NCBI GenBank assembly: GCA_016218065.1
Contig: JACRFA010000075.1
Location: forward strand, 1-45,727
DNA: 45,727 nt
Direction: 5' to 3'
Source of the DNA: Ignavibacteriota bacterium
GTDB lineage: Bacteria > Bacteroidota > Ignavibacteria > UBA10030 > UBA6906
Position numbers and translations under genes: made by a program. Shown piece by piece: positions 20,449 to 29,398 of this stretch. A model generated the notes under the pieces. It had not been told where the DNA came from and made no database searches. It worked only from the letters and a program-made list of their open reading frames with translations. Numbering within the stretch: the first letter of the stretch is position 1; every line of letters begins with the position of its first letter.

Positions 20449-21364
20449 TGTTCACCTCCGGCTCAAATCTGGTGCGTCCTCCGGCTTCACGTTCTTTCTG
20501 AAATTGAAGGATGATAATCGCAGCGATGACAAGCGCCGCGCCAAGCAATTGAATCACCGACAACCGTTCTCCAATGAAGAGTGCTGCGGTGGCAATGGCA
20601 ATGACCGGTTCAAGCGTGCTGGTGATGATGGCGCGAGTCGGAACAAGATAGCGAAGTCCCGCTGTGAACAGCAGGTTCGGTATCAACACGGAGGTCATGG
20701 CAAGGAACACCAATGCGAGCCACACTGACGTTCCCGCGATTTGTCCGGGCAAGAGCCACGGCGGATTGATGCACGACCAGAACAGTCCCGCAAACGTGAT
20801 CGAATAGAACGACACAGTCCAGGCGCTGTTGCCGGCGACAAGGTGGCGCGTCAGAATTGTCATCAGCGAGAAACTCAAGATGGAGCCAATCCCTGTCAAC
20901 AACCCCAGCGACGAAATTTGCATGACGGAAAAATCCAGGCCGGTGACCGCACACACACATCCCGCGAGCGACAACACTGCGGCAAGCGCTTTCACCGCGG
21001 TGAACTGTTCTTCCCTTGTCAGCACTTCATACGCCATGACGAAGAGCGCCGCCGTGTACTGAATGGTGATCGCCGTGGCAACTGTGCTCTCTTTGATCGT
21101 GAAGTAGTACGTAAAATTCGCGCCTGCGAGTCCGAGTATGCCCAGGATGGCGACGCGCCAGAGATCGGTCAGACGAATGCGCAGGGCTCTCGGCGAAAGC
21201 AGTAGGAGGAACACCAACATCGTGACGGCAGAAAACGTCGAGCGCGTCTGCACGAGCAAAAGTGTATCGATCTGCTGGTTGAGGAGAAACTTTGCAAGCG
21301 TTGCCGCGGCGCCCCAGAATGCCGCAGCGCCGATGATCATCAAGTAGCCTTTGAGGTCTTTCAT
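20438..21364 (-). CDS. EamA/DMT-family transporter
   Basis: 308 aa, ten predicted TM helices in two EamA repeats (about 5-140 and 150-290), typical of small-metabolite exporters of the drug/metabolite superfamily. The first repeat begins LMIIGAAAFWGAAATLAKFLL. The second includes the typical ITSTLEPVIAIATAALFIGE near 250. ATG 21364 is chosen because it overlaps the preceding stop (TGATG); a TTG one codon earlier is less likely. The cytoplasmic tail is basic (QFQKEREAGGRTRFEP). Substrate cannot be read from sequence. Confidence 0.9.
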   Translation of the reverse strand: MKDLKGYLMIIGAAAFWGAAATLAKFLLNQQIDTLLLVQTRSTFSAVTMLVFLLLLSPRALRIRLTDLWRVAILGILGLAGANFTYYFTIKESTVATAITIQYTAALFVMAYEVLTREEQFTAVKALAAVLSLAGCVCAVTGLDFSVMQISSLGLLTGIGSILSFSLMTILTRHLVAGNSAWTVSFYSITFAGLFWSCINPPWLLPGQIAGTSVWLALVFLAMTSVLIPNLLFTAGLRYLVPTRAIITSTLEPVIAIATAALFIGERLSVIQLLGAALVIAAIIILQFQKEREAGGRTRFEPEVNNAA

Positions 21365-21918
21365 CAAGCAGAAGAATCGGGACTATGGAGTTGATCCAGC
21401 CGGTCCGCTTCGCGATGACATTCCTCCGCTTTCTCGGCGTCGCCCGCAAGTTCGTAGAAGTACGCGAGTCGTTTGTAGAGAGCCTTCGGATGAGTAACGT
21501 GCTTCAATCCTGATTTCAGAAAGTCGATCAGATTTTGGAGAGGCGGAACATTCAGGTCGGGGTCGTAGCAATCGCATGCGTCGAGGTACGGGTCTTGTTC
21601 GGCAGGACGCGCCTCCGCAGCCCTCTGAAAGTAGTAGAACGCAAGATCGTAGTTGTCGTTGGTCGCGTACGTTACCTCGAAAACGCTGGCGAGCCAGCAG
21701 TAAATGTCGTACTTGGTTTCAGGAAACTCCACGGCCAGCTTCTCGCCAAACAACCGGATCTCGTCCGCGGTCAGCGAGCTGTTCCAGAAGAGTTGGCGGT
21801 ACAGTTCAACATCGTTAAGCCTGTTCTTGACCGCTACTTCGAACGCATCGAAGATCTCGTTGAAATCCGAAGACGCTGTGAAGCAACGACGTATTTCTTC
21901 GACGGTGCGAGTATCCAT
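21364..21918 (-). CDS. TPR-like hypothetical protein
   Basis: 184 aa, soluble, no signal peptide. Helical throughout, with tetratricopeptide-like segments: about 95-125 (NYDLAFYYFQRAAEARPAEQD) and 148-178 (KALYKRLAYFYELAGDAEKA). TPRs mediate protein-protein contacts. It is the first gene of a tight run with the EamA transporter (TGATG coupling) and trmH. No specific function can be assigned. Confidence 0.75.
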   Translation of the reverse strand: MDTRTVEEIRRCFTASSDFNEIFDAFEVAVKNRLNDVELYRQLFWNSSLTADEIRLFGEKLAVEFPETKYDIYCWLASVFEVTYATNDNYDLAFYYFQRAAEARPAEQDPYLDACDCYDPDLNVPPLQNLIDFLKSGLKHVTHPKALYKRLAYFYELAGDAEKAEECHREADRLDQLHSPDSSA

Positions 21919-22008
21919 GGGCCCTGGACTGGAAAAATTACTGTGTAGGATAACGAACCCATCTCAGAAAATCAACACGCAAGACCAATGAGGCAGTTCA
22001 TCATCGTG

Positions 22009-23706
22009 TCATCGCACGACAAGCATTCGCTTCACATCGACGACTGAAGCTGCGCGCCCCTGCGGAGTCCACGACAGCCGATACATGTACACGCCGCTTG
22101 CCAACCCAGACGCATCAAACGTGACCGACTTCAATCCTGAATCTTCGATTCCATCAACCAGCGTTGCCACTTCTCGTCCAAGCAGGTCGAAGACCTTCAG
22201 CGACACATACCCTAAATCTTGAACCCTGAACCCGATGGTCGTCATGGGGTTGAACGGGTTGGGATAGTTTTGATCGAGGCCGAAGACAATCGGGTTCGTT
22301 TCAGCAACACTCGTTGGGCCGTCCGGCTTGTACACGAAGCTGAATGAATCCGCGCTTGTCGTCGCATTCCATTCATCGCGCGTAATCACTTTCCAATTGT
22401 ACGTTTGTTCGGATTGGAGTCGTGCAACGCTCGTGAAGAGCGAGACGCTATCTGCCGATCTCCACGTTGTATCGAATCCGGCTCCGCGCAAACGGATCTC
22501 ATACCAATGCGGATCGCTCTGCACATCTGTCGCCCTCGTCCAACGCAACGTCATCGACGACGAAGAACGAACGGTATCGCGATCAGCGGGTGCGAGCAAA
22601 TGAACCGCGCGACGCGACGCCAGTTCGCTGAATCTGAAAATCCAAAGTCCGGTCGAGCCGTCGCCGATGATCACTTTGCCGGAGGGAAAGTACGGGTACG
22701 TTTCCCATGCAAGACTGCTCGACGACGTACGATACCCTGCTGCAAGCGCAGGCAGCGCGGGATTGCTGATATCCGCGATCTGCAAGCCGTAGCCGCTGTA
22801 CCACGCGCAGTACGCGTAGTTGCCGCGGACATGAACGTTGTGTATCGTCGACGTCGGGTCAACCGTGAAAGACGCCGTTGTTGCTGTCGGAATTGCCGGC
22901 AGGTTGCCGATGTCCCACACCTTCAGGTCCTTTCGCGTCGAGCCGATTTCGTCCGTCGTCATAACATAGCGGCGATCCCTGCTGAGCCACGCGTTGTGCG
23001 TTCCCGATCCCGTGTAGCCGATTCGTCCGACCGTCTGCACGCTCGCTTTGTTTCTCGCGTCGGCGATGATGAGACCGCCGCCCGAGTTGATCGCAGAGCC
23101 GTAGATTGTGTCGCGTAAAACGTACGTGTCGTGCAGATACTGCGGCTGATACTCGCCGACGAACTGCGGATTCACCGGATCGTTGCGCAAATCAAAAATG
23201 AGCGCGCCGCCCGGCGACCAGTTCGCGCAGCCGTTCAAGTACATGAACCCGTCGCTCATCGTGATCGTGTGCGACTTGTTGATGTTCTTCGCGCCGTTCG
23301 AGTACGCGAACGTGCGAAGCAGTCTCGCCGTGTCGGGCAACGCCGAGAGATCGATGATCTGCACTCCCGTTCCCGATGATGCCTCCGTGACGACGTACGC
23401 ATATTGCCGGTACGTCTTCATTTCGCGCCACGTACTGTTCGGCCCGACGATATGAGTCACGACACGCGGGCTGGCGTCGTTCGTGATATCGACAATCGAC
23501 GTTCCTCCCGACGTGCTGCCGCTCCCCGACCCCGTGATGCCGACGAGCGCGTATTCCCGACCATCAGGCGCGGTATATCCCCAGATGGCAGAGAGTCCTG
23601 TACCCGGCCGGGGATGAATGTGCCGCAGCGTGTCGAGTCGCGGCTGCGCGATTGCAATTGTGCTGCATGCGAGCAGCGCCAGGAGAAATCCGAATACCTG
23701 TTTCAT
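22009..23706 (-). CDS. Choice-of-anchor B family protein with T9SS sorting domain (copy 1)
   Basis: 565 aa from ATG 23706 (AAAGGAG upstream); earlier in-frame codons lack a signal peptide and overlap the upstream gene. Signal peptide about 1-21 (FLLALLACSTIAIAQ). A beta-propeller of LVIVD-type repeats follows (GVQIIDLSALPDT, ALIFDLRNDPVNPQFVGEY, GLIIADARNKA, GLQIADISNPALP), then an Fn3-like segment (about 395-470) and a T9SS type A tail (DQNYPNPFNPMTT ... VKRMLVVR). Exported to the surface or medium; role unknown. Paralogous to the gene 17 bases upstream and probably in one transcript with it. Confidence 0.9.
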   Translation of the reverse strand: MKQVFGFLLALLACSTIAIAQPRLDTLRHIHPRPGTGLSAIWGYTAPDGREYALVGITGSGSGSTSGGTSIVDITNDASPRVVTHIVGPNSTWREMKTYRQYAYVVTEASSGTGVQIIDLSALPDTARLLRTFAYSNGAKNINKSHTITMSDGFMYLNGCANWSPGGALIFDLRNDPVNPQFVGEYQPQYLHDTYVLRDTIYGSAINSGGGLIIADARNKASVQTVGRIGYTGSGTHNAWLSRDRRYVMTTDEIGSTRKDLKVWDIGNLPAIPTATTASFTVDPTSTIHNVHVRGNYAYCAWYSGYGLQIADISNPALPALAAGYRTSSSSLAWETYPYFPSGKVIIGDGSTGLWIFRFSELASRRAVHLLAPADRDTVRSSSSMTLRWTRATDVQSDPHWYEIRLRGAGFDTTWRSADSVSLFTSVARLQSEQTYNWKVITRDEWNATTSADSFSFVYKPDGPTSVAETNPIVFGLDQNYPNPFNPMTTIGFRVQDLGYVSLKVFDLLGREVATLVDGIEDSGLKSVTFDASGLASGVYMYRLSWTPQGRAASVVDVKRMLVVR

Positions 23707-23723
23707 ACAACTCCTTTGATTGA

Positions 23724-25436
23724 TTATCGAACGAGTGCCATTCTTCGCGTCTGAACAAACCCGCCGGCTTCGAACTTGCAGAAATAGATTCCGCTCGCCT
23801 GCCCTTCTGCGTTCCACGTAACCGTGTATGTTCCGGGCGTCTTCACTTCATTCACCAGCGTCGCCACTTCGCGACCCAACATATCATAGATGCGTAGGGA
23901 CAGAGCATGCCCCGTCTCTACAGGAACCACGTATGAAATCGTTGTGCTTGGATTAAATGGATTAGGAAAATTTTGCTCGAGTGAAAACTCCGCCGGCGTG
24001 GAGGGTTCGTCGGCGTGCGTCGATGTCGATGACTTGTAAATCAACTGGAGCGTGTCGCGGCTCGACACCTCCGAGAATTCGTCCTTGATCCACACGTGCC
24101 AGCGATATGTCTGACCGTTCTGCATGCCTGCGAACGGAGCGATCGTCAGCGAAGTATCCCGCGTAGTGAGAAGCGTGTCCACTCCCGGCCCCCAGAGATG
24201 CAGCTGGTAGTAGTGAGGATCTTCTGTTTGAGACGCCGATGAGCGCCATCGAAAAGCCTTGGCTTGCGCCTGAGTGAACGTATCGAGATTTGCCGGAGCT
24301 ACAAGAGGAGACCGCAACCTCGGAGCCAAACCGTTGAACCCGCAGAGATACAAACCGGTTTGCATATCCGAACCGATCCATCTGCCTGAGAAGAAATACG
24401 GATAGACGCCCCAGCAGCCATTATAGCCTCCGCCGGCTCCGGGGTACGTATCATACGCTCCCGCTTCTGTTGGCGTCGCGGGATTGTGCACGTCCACAAC
24501 GCGCATCCCGGCTGTGTAGTGTGAGATGTAGAGATAGTTGCCGCGGCCGTGAACGTTGTGAATGATGTCTGTGGGCGTAGCGCTGTATTGAGCCGCCGGA
24601 AGGTACGGCGGTCCCGAGCCGAGGTTCTGCATGTCCCACACTTTCAGATTGTTCACCGAACCGATCTCGTCCGTCGTGAACGCAAATCGTCCGCTGATGG
24701 CAGCCCATGCGTGGTGAGTGCCGCTGCCCGAGTAGGAAATTTTTCGTATGAGAACAGGATTCGCTTTGTCGTGGACATCGGCAACGTAGAGTCCGCCGCC
24801 GCCGTAGATTGCCGCGCCGTAGAGCGTGTCGTTGCGTACGTACGAGTCGTGAATGTACATCGGCTGATACTCACCGACATACTGAGGATTGGTCGGATCG
24901 TTTCTGAGGGAGAAGATGGCAACGCCGCCGGGCGACCATCCCGCCGATCCGTTCAAATACAAATATCCATCAGCGAGCGTAACAGTGTGAGATCGCGTGA
25001 CGTTCTTCGTGCCGTTGGAGAAAAGAAATTCTCGGACGAGCAGCCCTGATGTGTCCGGAAGTCGGGACAGATCGAGTATCTGAACGCCGCGTCCTCCTTC
25101 CGAAACGATGTAGGCAAAGTTCTTGTAGGTTTTGAATTCGCGGTAGGCATACGAGGCTGTGTTCCCCGGAATGAAGCCTATCTCGCGAATAGGTGAGATA
25201 TTGAGGTCAATGATCGAGGTGCCTGTGTAACAGCCGAGCAGTGCGTACTCGCGGCCGTCGGGCGAAGTCCAACCCCAGCAACTGGAAAACCTTGTGCCCT
25301 GACCTGACAACCCGTGCGCCCGATTGAGCGTGTCAAGCAGCGTTACGCCGTTGGTTTGCGAATGCAGCGACTCAACAATGCCGAGTGTACATACCGCAAT
25401 CGCAAGCAAAAAAGTCACCGTAGAGTGTCGTCTCAC
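23724..25436 (-). CDS. Choice-of-anchor B family protein with T9SS sorting domain (copy 2)
   Basis: 570 aa. GTG 25436 is preferred over GTG 25442 because GAGG lies five bases before it. Signal peptide MRRHSTVTFLLAIAVCTLGI... to about residue 27. LVIVD-type propeller blades parallel those of the neighbouring paralogue (GVQILDLSRLPDT, VAIFSLRNDPTNPQYVGEYQ, GLYVADVHDKANP, MRVVDVHNPATP). An Fn3-like region and T9SS tail (EQNFPNPFNPSTT ... TRRMALVR) follow. The family is widespread among T9SS bacteria but biochemically obscure. A terminator separates the pair from the upstream phospholipase D-like gene? No: that terminator belongs to the gene at 25516-28902, so this pair is a separate unit. Confidence 0.9.
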   Translation of the reverse strand: MRRHSTVTFLLAIAVCTLGIVESLHSQTNGVTLLDTLNRAHGLSGQGTRFSSCWGWTSPDGREYALLGCYTGTSIIDLNISPIREIGFIPGNTASYAYREFKTYKNFAYIVSEGGRGVQILDLSRLPDTSGLLVREFLFSNGTKNVTRSHTVTLADGYLYLNGSAGWSPGGVAIFSLRNDPTNPQYVGEYQPMYIHDSYVRNDTLYGAAIYGGGGLYVADVHDKANPVLIRKISYSGSGTHHAWAAISGRFAFTTDEIGSVNNLKVWDMQNLGSGPPYLPAAQYSATPTDIIHNVHGRGNYLYISHYTAGMRVVDVHNPATPTEAGAYDTYPGAGGGYNGCWGVYPYFFSGRWIGSDMQTGLYLCGFNGLAPRLRSPLVAPANLDTFTQAQAKAFRWRSSASQTEDPHYYQLHLWGPGVDTLLTTRDTSLTIAPFAGMQNGQTYRWHVWIKDEFSEVSSRDTLQLIYKSSTSTHADEPSTPAEFSLEQNFPNPFNPSTTISYVVPVETGHALSLRIYDMLGREVATLVNEVKTPGTYTVTWNAEGQASGIYFCKFEAGGFVQTRRMALVR

Positions 25437-25470
25437 AGTCACCTCGTAAGATTGTATGTGAATGAACAGG

Positions 25471-25504
25471 AAAAACTCCGCAGCCGAAACGATTACGGCT
25501 CCGG
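25471..25504 (-). terminator. Candidate terminator of the phospholipase D-like gene
   Basis: Read on the minus strand: an 8-bp stem (CCG.AGCCG / CGGCT.CGG, one mismatch) with a 9-nt loop, then AG and five T. It starts 12 bases after the stop codon. Confidence 0.6.
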
Positions 25505-25515
25505 TCTAACTCGGG

Positions 25516-28500
25516 TCATTTGACTAGCATGAACTTTTTGGTCTGACGGAAAGCGCCTGCTTCCAATCTATAAAAATACAGACCCGAAGCAAAGTTCCCT
25601 CCATCGAAAGAGACTTTGTATTCCCCCGACTTCAGTTGTTCGTTCACGAGCGTCGCAACTTCGCGGCCAAGCACGTCATAGACCTTGAGAATTGTGAATT
25701 GTCCCGAAGGGATGCCTTCGGCATGATTCTGAATTGTGAACCGGATATTCGTTGACGGGTTGAATGGATTCGGATAGTTCTGCCCGAGCGAAAATTCCTG
25801 TGCAATCACTCCAGGCTGCTCTTCGACGCCCACAAGAATCGAGTCCGCGCCGCCGAACTGATAGTAGCGCGCGGCAAACTCCTGCAGATATTGGTTTGCG
25901 ATGTTTCCGTCACGCACGATCATCATGTTTTCGTTGTTAGCATTCTCTGCGGAGCTTGTCCAGTTGTGCGAGCCGGTGAGCGTTACTGCATTCCAAATCG
26001 GGTTCTCGGCGTCGATGATGCCGTACTTGTGATGCAGCAGCCCGCTGGTACCGCTGGATTTCAGTCGCACGTCAACTCCGTTGTTGACCAGAACGCGATA
26101 CTGCGAACCGGTATCCGTGCTGTCATCGAGGTTGCCGCGAACTTTCTTGCCGGCGTTCTTCTTGTTGCGGAGCGCGGTCGCAATGCCGCTGCGCGTCAAG
26201 GTCAAGAGCTGGAAGCCGACAGAATGCTCGGCACGGTTGATCTCGTCAACGATTCTCGCGTCCGCGCCATCGCTCGGACTGAAGTACGCCTCAACCGGCT
26301 TTCCTCCGATCACAAACTTATGCGGCGTGTTGTTGGTCTTGCGTGCGCCAAATCGCGAATTTGCGCCAACCGGCGTTTCGCCGGAGCTTCCCCACATTTC
26401 ATTGAATTCGATCGTAAACGCGTTCGTGAGGGCCGCATCCTGAAATTCAATTGCATTCTGGAAGTCTGCGTTCGTTCCGGGATCGGTCGGGTTCCACGAG
26501 CCGGTCCAGACCCAGACGCTTTCCGGCGCGCCGCCCCTGCCATCGATAACAAAAAACTTATTGTGCATCAGGCCGGCGCCGTTGTTGATCGCATCAAATT
26601 TATCCGAGATTAGCGGAACGCCGTTGCTGGAGAGAAACGTGAGCGCCGCTGAATTCTTGTTGTCGTCTTCGCAAATGGCCCGCACCTTCACGCCGCGATT
26701 CTTCGCCGCCACGAGCGCACTGGCAATGTCGGTTCCCGGCTGGCCGCTCAGACTGTACACTGCAAGATCGATGGAACGCTTCGCGCTCGCAATCCGTGCA
26801 ATCAGTCGCTGCGGCAGATTCTGATTGCCGAGCGCCGGCTGATACCACGCGAGACTCGTGTTGACGCTCTTGTTAAAGTACGCGTTCACAGCGCCGGTGC
26901 TCTGCGCGGGCGAAGCGGTGCTCGCCAGAAACGTCGCAGCAAAACTCGTGTCGCTCCCCGACGCGGAGAATGCCTGGATGTAGTAGGCTGTCGCAGGAAG
27001 CAACGTCGTGAGCGCGATGCTATGACTCGTTTGCAGAATTGAATTGGTTACCGCGCCAAGCTCCAACGCAGACGTTCTTCCGTAGCGAACACCCGATGTG
27101 CCGTTGTGCAGCGTTGTCCACGTAATTGTCAGCGCGGTCGGCAGAATGGTGGATTCCGTCGGCGCAGATGCGATGATAGGTCCGGTCGTAATCTGGTCGG
27201 CGACAAAGCGCGGCAGAAGCTGGTAGCCGCCAATGTACGGCGCCGGGCTGATGAACTGTCCGACAACGCCAATGATGTCGAACGAGCCGCCCGGTATTGG
27301 CGTTCCGATCAGGTTTACCGGATCGTCGATGCGAAGCTGCGTGCTGCCGCTTGCATCGGTGAGCGTGTAGTTGGTGTTTCCTGTCCACGTGCCTGCTGAT
27401 GCGACCGTGACATTGTTCAGTCGCACAAGCCGACATTCGTATTGCTCAACGCCGCCGACGCCGTCATTCGCAATCTGCGATGCGGCGACGATCATTGGCG
27501 TCACAACGTTGCCCGAGCTCGCGATCGAATGCAGCGTCGGGTTGACAATCTCCGTCAGTCCGTTGAAAGGCTGCACAAGCCCGGAGACAATCACTTCATC
27601 ACCAATCGACGCCGCGGTCGAAAACGATGAGCCGAAGATTGCAAGTCCGCCGCTATTATCCTGAATGTACGATGGCCCGCCGAACTGATTTGCGACCGTC
27701 ACGATGCCGCGCACAGTAACAAGCGTGTTGTTCCGCAGCGGAACGCCGTTGGCATCGTTCTGCTGAACAGCCGAGAGAGACAGCGGCGTGCTGTAAATGA
27801 AAATCGACGGCTGCGTTCCGATCGGATACACTGAATCGGGATGCGTTCCGGTTTTGACATTGAAAACGAAGTACGCCGTAGTATCCGCCGGCGTGATGTT
27901 GCTGATCTGCACGCGCAGCGTGTCGCCGCCGGCAACATTCGTGTTCGAAACAACGACAGTATCACCGGCAACTGCAACGGTCGGACTTCCGCCTCCCGAC
28001 ACGATGAGATCGGCCACCGATCGTGACCACGACCATGACGAAGGCACAGCGATGCGCGTGCGAACAAGTGCGTACGGTGTTTGCCCCGCGACCTTGATCG
28101 TCACCGAATGACTTGCTCCGCCGGAAAGCGTTGAGGGCAAAAGGCTCGCCGAGCCGCGGCCAACTTGTCCGCCTGAAGTACTTGCATCCGTTTCTTGTCC
28201 GGCAGTGATCGCCCACGGACCGACAAACGCCTGATCGCGCGAGCCATCGTCGTTAAACGTCACGAGTGAGTCAACAAATCCGGCAGGCACGGCAATCTTG
28301 AATCCGCCCGCGCCGTACGAGTAGCCCTCCACAATTGCATTGTCCTCGGTACGATACGTGCCGACGATGTTGCCGCCGGAGTACGCAACGATTCCCTTGT
28401 TCACCGCCGGCGATGTTGCGCGAACAATCCAGCCTCCCGTTCCACCACTCGTCATCGACAGCACGTTCAATGTCATCTGCGAACTTGTCAGGTTTGTGCT

Positions 28501-28902
28501 GGTGGCGCCGACCTTTGCAGCGCGCACCGCGACCGTAACGCCGAGCGCATCGTTGTGCTTCGCGTAAATCCATCCGGACCAATTGCCGCCGGCATCAACG
28601 CTCACCACCGGCTGATTCGCGTTGTTGTACGCCGAAGCATTGCTCCACACGCCCGTTGCGCTCCACATGTACTCGTTGTTCGTGCTGTTGTAGAACTTCA
28701 CGAACGCCTGGCCCGAAGCGCCCGCGGTCCAGTTTTGAATCCGGACAAACACCGCGTACGGATAACCGACTGTCCCGCTGCCTCCGGTTCCTGCAACAGC
28801 GGCGGGCATTCTCACTGCGGTGATGCTTGACTGAGCGTGAAGTGTTGCATACGAAAGCGTGAGACAAACAACGAGGGAAAACAAACGTCTAGCAAAAAAC
28901 AC
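25516..28902 (-). CDS. Secreted phospholipase D-like/OB-fold protein with T9SS sorting domain
   Basis: 1128 aa. The GTG start at 28902 has AGGAG six bases upstream. Signal peptide about 1-23 (LFSLVVCLTLSYATLHAQ). The N-terminal ~370 residues are beta-rich and unrecognised. An OB-fold-like segment of the YhcR type lies at about 395-470 (TVRGIVTVANQFGGPSYIQD ... GDEVIVSGLV). An Fn3-like domain is at about 590-665. Then come two PLD halves with HxK motifs: HNKFFVIDG near 779 and HHKYGIIDA near 957, each followed by N-x-T-type strands (WTGSWNPTD, LTGSHNWTS). The T9SS tail ends KKFMLVK. Family knowledge suggests an extracellular nuclease or phosphodiesterase; the substrate is inferred. The tail carries a 14-codon insertion. 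Confidence 0.88.
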   Translation of the reverse strand: MFFARRLFSLVVCLTLSYATLHAQSSITAVRMPAAVAGTGGSGTVGYPYAVFVRIQNWTAGASGQAFVKFYNSTNNEYMWSATGVWSNASAYNNANQPVVSVDAGGNWSGWIYAKHNDALGVTVAVRAAKVGATSTNLTSSQMTLNVLSMTSGGTGGWIVRATSPAVNKGIVAYSGGNIVGTYRTEDNAIVEGYSYGAGGFKIAVPAGFVDSLVTFNDDGSRDQAFVGPWAITAGQETDASTSGGQVGRGSASLLPSTLSGGASHSVTIKVAGQTPYALVRTRIAVPSSWSWSRSVADLIVSGGGSPTVAVAGDTVVVSNTNVAGGDTLRVQISNITPADTTAYFVFNVKTGTHPDSVYPIGTQPSIFIYSTPLSLSAVQQNDANGVPLRNNTLVTVRGIVTVANQFGGPSYIQDNSGGLAIFGSSFSTAASIGDEVIVSGLVQPFNGLTEIVNPTLHSIASSGNVVTPMIVAASQIANDGVGGVEQYECRLVRLNNVTVASAGTWTGNTNYTLTDASGSTQLRIDDPVNLIGTPIPGGSFDIIGVVGQFISPAPYIGGYQLLPRFVADQITTGPIIASAPTESTILPTALTITWTTLHNGTSGVRYGRTSALELGAVTNSILQTSHSIALTTLLPATAYYIQAFSASGSDTSFAATFLASTASPAQSTGAVNAYFNKSVNTSLAWYQPALGNQNLPQRLIARIASAKRSIDLAVYSLSGQPGTDIASALVAAKNRGVKVRAICEDDNKNSAALTFLSSNGVPLISDKFDAINNGAGLMHNKFFVIDGRGGAPESVWVWTGSWNPTDPGTNADFQNAIEFQDAALTNAFTIEFNEMWGSSGETPVGANSRFGARKTNNTPHKFVIGGKPVEAYFSPSDGADARIVDEINRAEHSVGFQLLTLTRSGIATALRNKKNAGKKVRGNLDDSTDTGSQYRVLVNNGVDVRLKSSGTSGLLHHKYGIIDAENPIWNAVTLTGSHNWTSSAENANNENMMIVRDGNIANQYLQEFAARYYQFGGADSILVGVEEQPGVIAQEFSLGQNYPNPFNPSTNIRFTIQNHAEGIPSGQFTILKVYDVLGREVATLVNEQLKSGEYKVSFDGGNFASGLYFYRLEAGAFRQTKKFMLVK
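25689..25740. repeat. 42-nt insertion-like palindromic segment inside the T9SS domain
   Basis: The 10-mer GAATTGTGAA occurs at 25689-25698 and 25731-25740, exactly 42 nt (14 codons) apart. Between them are small hairpins CCCGAAGGG (25703-25711) and ATGCCTTCGGCAT (25712-25724). The encoded extra residues (QNHAEGIPSGQFT) are absent from the other sorting domains in the window. Confidence 0.6.
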
Positions 28903-29393
28903 TGAACTCTCCTAAAAAACGTGGAAGTAATCGGGCTGAGTAATACGTGGGGGTGGATCAAGATAGAGAAAAGCCGCTGGAGTATCAACCGAAAATCTGT
29001 GAAATGCGGATTAGTGGATTAATGGAGTGATGATGCTTTCCGATTTTGAGACCTGGGATTTGTCTGTGATTTGTCACGCTTTGCGGGATTCCTTCTCAGG
29101 TATTTGGATTCTAGAATTTCTCTTCTGGGCCACCGACGGGTCTTCCTCGTCAAGACTGAACCGCATGGCGCGAAGCCTGCCCGCCTTATTGAACTTTGAC
29201 GGCAGGCGGGCGGAGCAGTTTTACTTCGGCGCAAAGCATACCGCCCACCTTCGCACTTGCCACTATCAGAAGAAACTTCGTGCACCTTCGTGTTCTTCGT
29301 GGATCATATCTTCTTTTTCAACAGCCTGCTAACCCATGCCTCAACCATAATCTTCGTGGTCTTCGTGTCCTTCGTGGACAAAGAACCAGCCTG
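28903..29393. other. 491-bp intergenic region with repeat fragments
   Basis: No convincing gene. The left part is the leader of the phospholipase D-like gene. About 29050-29125 reads as degenerate AAATCCC-type repeats on the minus strand. 29175-29212 holds a GC-rich inverted repeat. 29274-29398 holds two TTCGTG repeat clusters, each followed by CAGCCTGCTAA. The frames that cross it are compositionally repeat-derived. Confidence 0.7.
29175..29212. repeat. GC-rich inverted repeat (GCCTGCCCGCC ... GGCAGGCGGGC)
   Basis: GCCCGCCT can pair with AGGCGGGC (8 bp), or GCCTGCC with GGCAGGC (7 bp). The left arm sequence recurs in another intergenic region near 32629-32639 (GCCTGCCCGCCT). Confidence 0.55.
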
Positions 29394-29398
29394 CTAAA
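29274..29398. repeat. Two TTCGTG repeat clusters with shared CAGCCTGCTAA tails
   Basis: Cluster one (about 29276-29302) has three CTTCGTG units; cluster two (about 29351-29378) also has three. Each cluster is followed by CAGCCTGCTAA (29322-29332 and 29388-29398). On the minus strand the units read CACGAAG, the pattern of a common environmental-genome intergenic repeat. Confidence 0.65.

Noticed and set aside
22405-23118. 237-aa plus-strand frame
   Set aside because: Antisense to the choice-of-anchor B gene; Arg-rich and without recognisable features.
25891-26613. 240-aa plus-strand frame
   Set aside because: Antisense to the PLD region with intact HxK motifs; no domain or ribosome site of its own.
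29019-29285. 88-aa minus-strand frame in the intergenic region
   Set aside because: Its sequence is a translation of AAATCCC-type repeats (NPRSQNRK style); no ribosome site.
29274-29398. CRISPR-like array
   Set aside because: Repeat units are only 7-10 bp with no uniform spacers and no cas genes nearby.
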